From: Chryseobacterium fluminis
GTDB lineage: Bacteria; Bacteroidota; Bacteroidia; Flavobacteriales; Weeksellaceae
Assembly: GCF_026314945.1 (NCBI RefSeq)
Contig: NZ_CP111121.1
Location: 1,178,001 to 1,242,000, forward strand
Length of the DNA: 64,000 bases
Direction of reading: 5' to 3'
Shown: piece after piece, positions 63,088 through 64,000 of the stretch
Position numbering within the stretch: the first letter of the stretch is position 1
Layout: every line of letters begins with the position of its first letter
Notes under the pieces: generated by a model
Database searches by the model: none
What the model was told of the DNA's origin: nothing
The model's input: only the letters and a program-made list of their open reading frames with translations
Position numbers and translations under genes: made by a program

Positions 63088-63342
63088 TTAATCTTCTGTA
63101 AAATAACGTGCAAGGTCTTTTACTAACTTGAGTTGTTCTTGAATATGATCCTGCGGTACTCCTTCACTTAACAAAAATTCTCTGTGTAGGTTAACATAGC
63201 TTTGAAAACCTACTCGGATTCTAAAAGCTTCGAAAAGTGCATCTTGAGCTTGTTTCCTGTCATAATAATGCAGCGCAAAAATTTTATCTTCTGTTCCGTA
63301 AGAAATAGCAATTAATCGCTTCAATTCATTTAATTCTTCCAT
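63088..63342 (-). CDS. 84-aa acidic helical protein of unknown function
   Basis: MEELNELKRLIAISYGTEDK and the following HYYDRKQAQDALFEAFRIRV suggest an all-helical, charged cytosolic protein. No domain recognised. It is 61 bases downstream of the SUKH-like gene on the same strand and may be cotranscribed with it. Confidence 0.65.
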   Translation of the reverse strand: MEELNELKRLIAISYGTEDKIFALHYYDRKQAQDALFEAFRIRVGFQSYVNLHREFLLSEGVPQDHIQEQLKLVKDLARYFTED

Positions 63343-63403
63343 GTTGTTTTATTATTTTTTTTAAATCATTTAGTAAGACTATTAAATGAGTTCAATAGAT
63401 ATT

Positions 63404-63895
63404 TCATAATAAGCCTAATGACTCTGAGTTTCTATAATTATAAACAGCTCCATTAATAGTCTGAGAAAGATTGATACCTGTAGCTTTTAATCTAGAAACA
63501 CCATAGTGAATAAGATCATCATTCATATAAAGATTTAACTCATAAACTTTAGGATCTATTTGATTTTCATCTAAAAAAACAATAAAGAACTGAGGATCAG
63601 AAAATGATTTAGTAAAAGCTATAAAAGGCCTCGTAATTGAATAGTTAATCTCTTGGCAATATCTGTTTATTAAAGATCTTAGTTGTTTTTGATCTCCTCC
63701 TTCAAATATCCAATTGTAGATTCCCCCGATTGATAAAAATTCTTTAACTACAGTTGGAAATTGATTCCCATTATTCCAAAGTTGTTCTAATTCCTGTATC
63801 TGTTGATTATTAATTCCTTTATTAGGTGTTGTATTCGAGTTATTTAAATCACTTCTTGGATTTTGCTGAAAAAGTTTTAAATAATTTATTTCCAT
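63404..63895 (-). CDS. SMI1/KNR4 (SUKH)-like protein
   Basis: 163 aa. IQELEQLWNNGNQFPTVVKEFLSIGG is the N-terminal SUKH helix pair with the usual P-x-x-x-x-F-L motif. Later FIAFTKSFSDPQFFIVFLDE resembles the central strand. The superfamily is dominated by immunity proteins against nuclease and other toxins. It is followed by small unknown genes and preceded by a gene entering from outside the window. Confidence 0.7.
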   Translation of the reverse strand: MEINYLKLFQQNPRSDLNNSNTTPNKGINNQQIQELEQLWNNGNQFPTVVKEFLSIGGIYNWIFEGGDQKQLRSLINRYCQEINYSITRPFIAFTKSFSDPQFFIVFLDENQIDPKVYELNLYMNDDLIHYGVSRLKATGINLSQTINGAVYNYRNSESLGLL

Positions 63896-63913
63896 AATAA
63901 TTATATTATTTCA

Positions 63914-64000
63914 TTAAAAATATCTTTTTAATTGAGCTAAATATTCCCCTACTGATAAATTAAAATCATTGGCTTGCAATACCAGAGTAATTGTTATATT
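63914..64000 (-). CDS. 3' end of a gene entering from beyond the window
   Basis: Open frame from base 64000 to a TAA at 63914-63916, 28 residues ending NDFNLSVGEYLAQLKRYF. Too short to identify; 18 bases upstream of the SUKH-like gene, so probably the preceding gene of that operon, possibly a toxin. Confidence 0.4.
   Translation of the reverse strand, partial: NITITLVLQANDFNLSVGEYLAQLKRYF

Noticed and set aside
1..64000. CRISPR arrays, tRNA or rRNA genes
   Set aside because: No regularly spaced repeats of 25-40 bases and no recognisable tRNA or rRNA sequence was seen by eye.

Overview
The window looks like part of the chromosome of a Flavobacteriia bacterium close to Chryseobacterium or Elizabethkingia (family Weeksellaceae). 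The supporting signs are low GC, a type IX secretion sorting domain on an RCC1-repeat protein, a TAnnTTTG-type promoter box, paired Y-family polymerase and DnaE genes, LytS/LytTR regulation, and GH95, DUF4385 and DUF6265 proteins typical of this phylum. The genus is an inference; no rRNA or tRNA gene was seen.

Layout. 1-9.5 kb: small redox genes (NmrA, SDR, DJ-1/PfpI) with HxlR, Crp and AraC regulators, mixed with decayed fragments (acyltransferase, HxlR, CDF transporter, ExoVII-like protein). 9.6-15.6 kb: an intact DNA-damage module. An S24 repressor, AlkB and a 70-residue protein on the minus strand face a DinB-type polymerase and DnaE on the plus strand across a perfect 9+1+9 palindrome. 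15.9-19.4 kb: a frameshifted nitroreductase, HxlR, a CDF transporter with an internal stop, and an intact membrane-anchored ExoVII-like protein; this block is the better-preserved paralogue of the fragments at 4-8 kb. 19.5-28.1 kb: two SDR/NmrA modules, each with an AraC regulator. 28.5-31.0 kb: a GH95 alpha-L-fucosidase. 31.4-34.0 kb: more decayed copies (HxlR, AlkB, DinB-fold, UspA). 34.4-37.0 kb: FAD monooxygenase, small membrane protein and a divergent AraC. 37.2-44.0 kb: an IS3-family element and an inverted remnant of the same family around a GT14 pseudogene, a cold-shock protein, a Ca2+/H+ antiporter, a Crp-like protein and a receiver protein. 44.1-48.4 and 57.0-64 kb: mostly minus-strand single genes (SUKH-type immunity-like proteins, a YhcG nuclease, small membrane proteins, unknowns) separated by a recurring 17-base motif. 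48.8-56.2 kb: FMN riboswitch with ribB, then a LytS/LytTR-linked TolC-MFP-RND efflux operon whose RND gene is cut and joined head-on to a cut MocR gene.

Three themes stand out. First, four AraC-linked loci each carry an imperfect direct repeat phased at exactly 21 bp next to the first gene, which is a likely AraC operator architecture. Second, the motif ATCGTTTTTTGAGATTT occurs nine times between genes only in the last 20 kb, suggesting a cassette-like array. Third, pseudogenes and duplicated fragments are unusually dense while long core genes stay intact, so much of the window behaves like an accessory region in decay.
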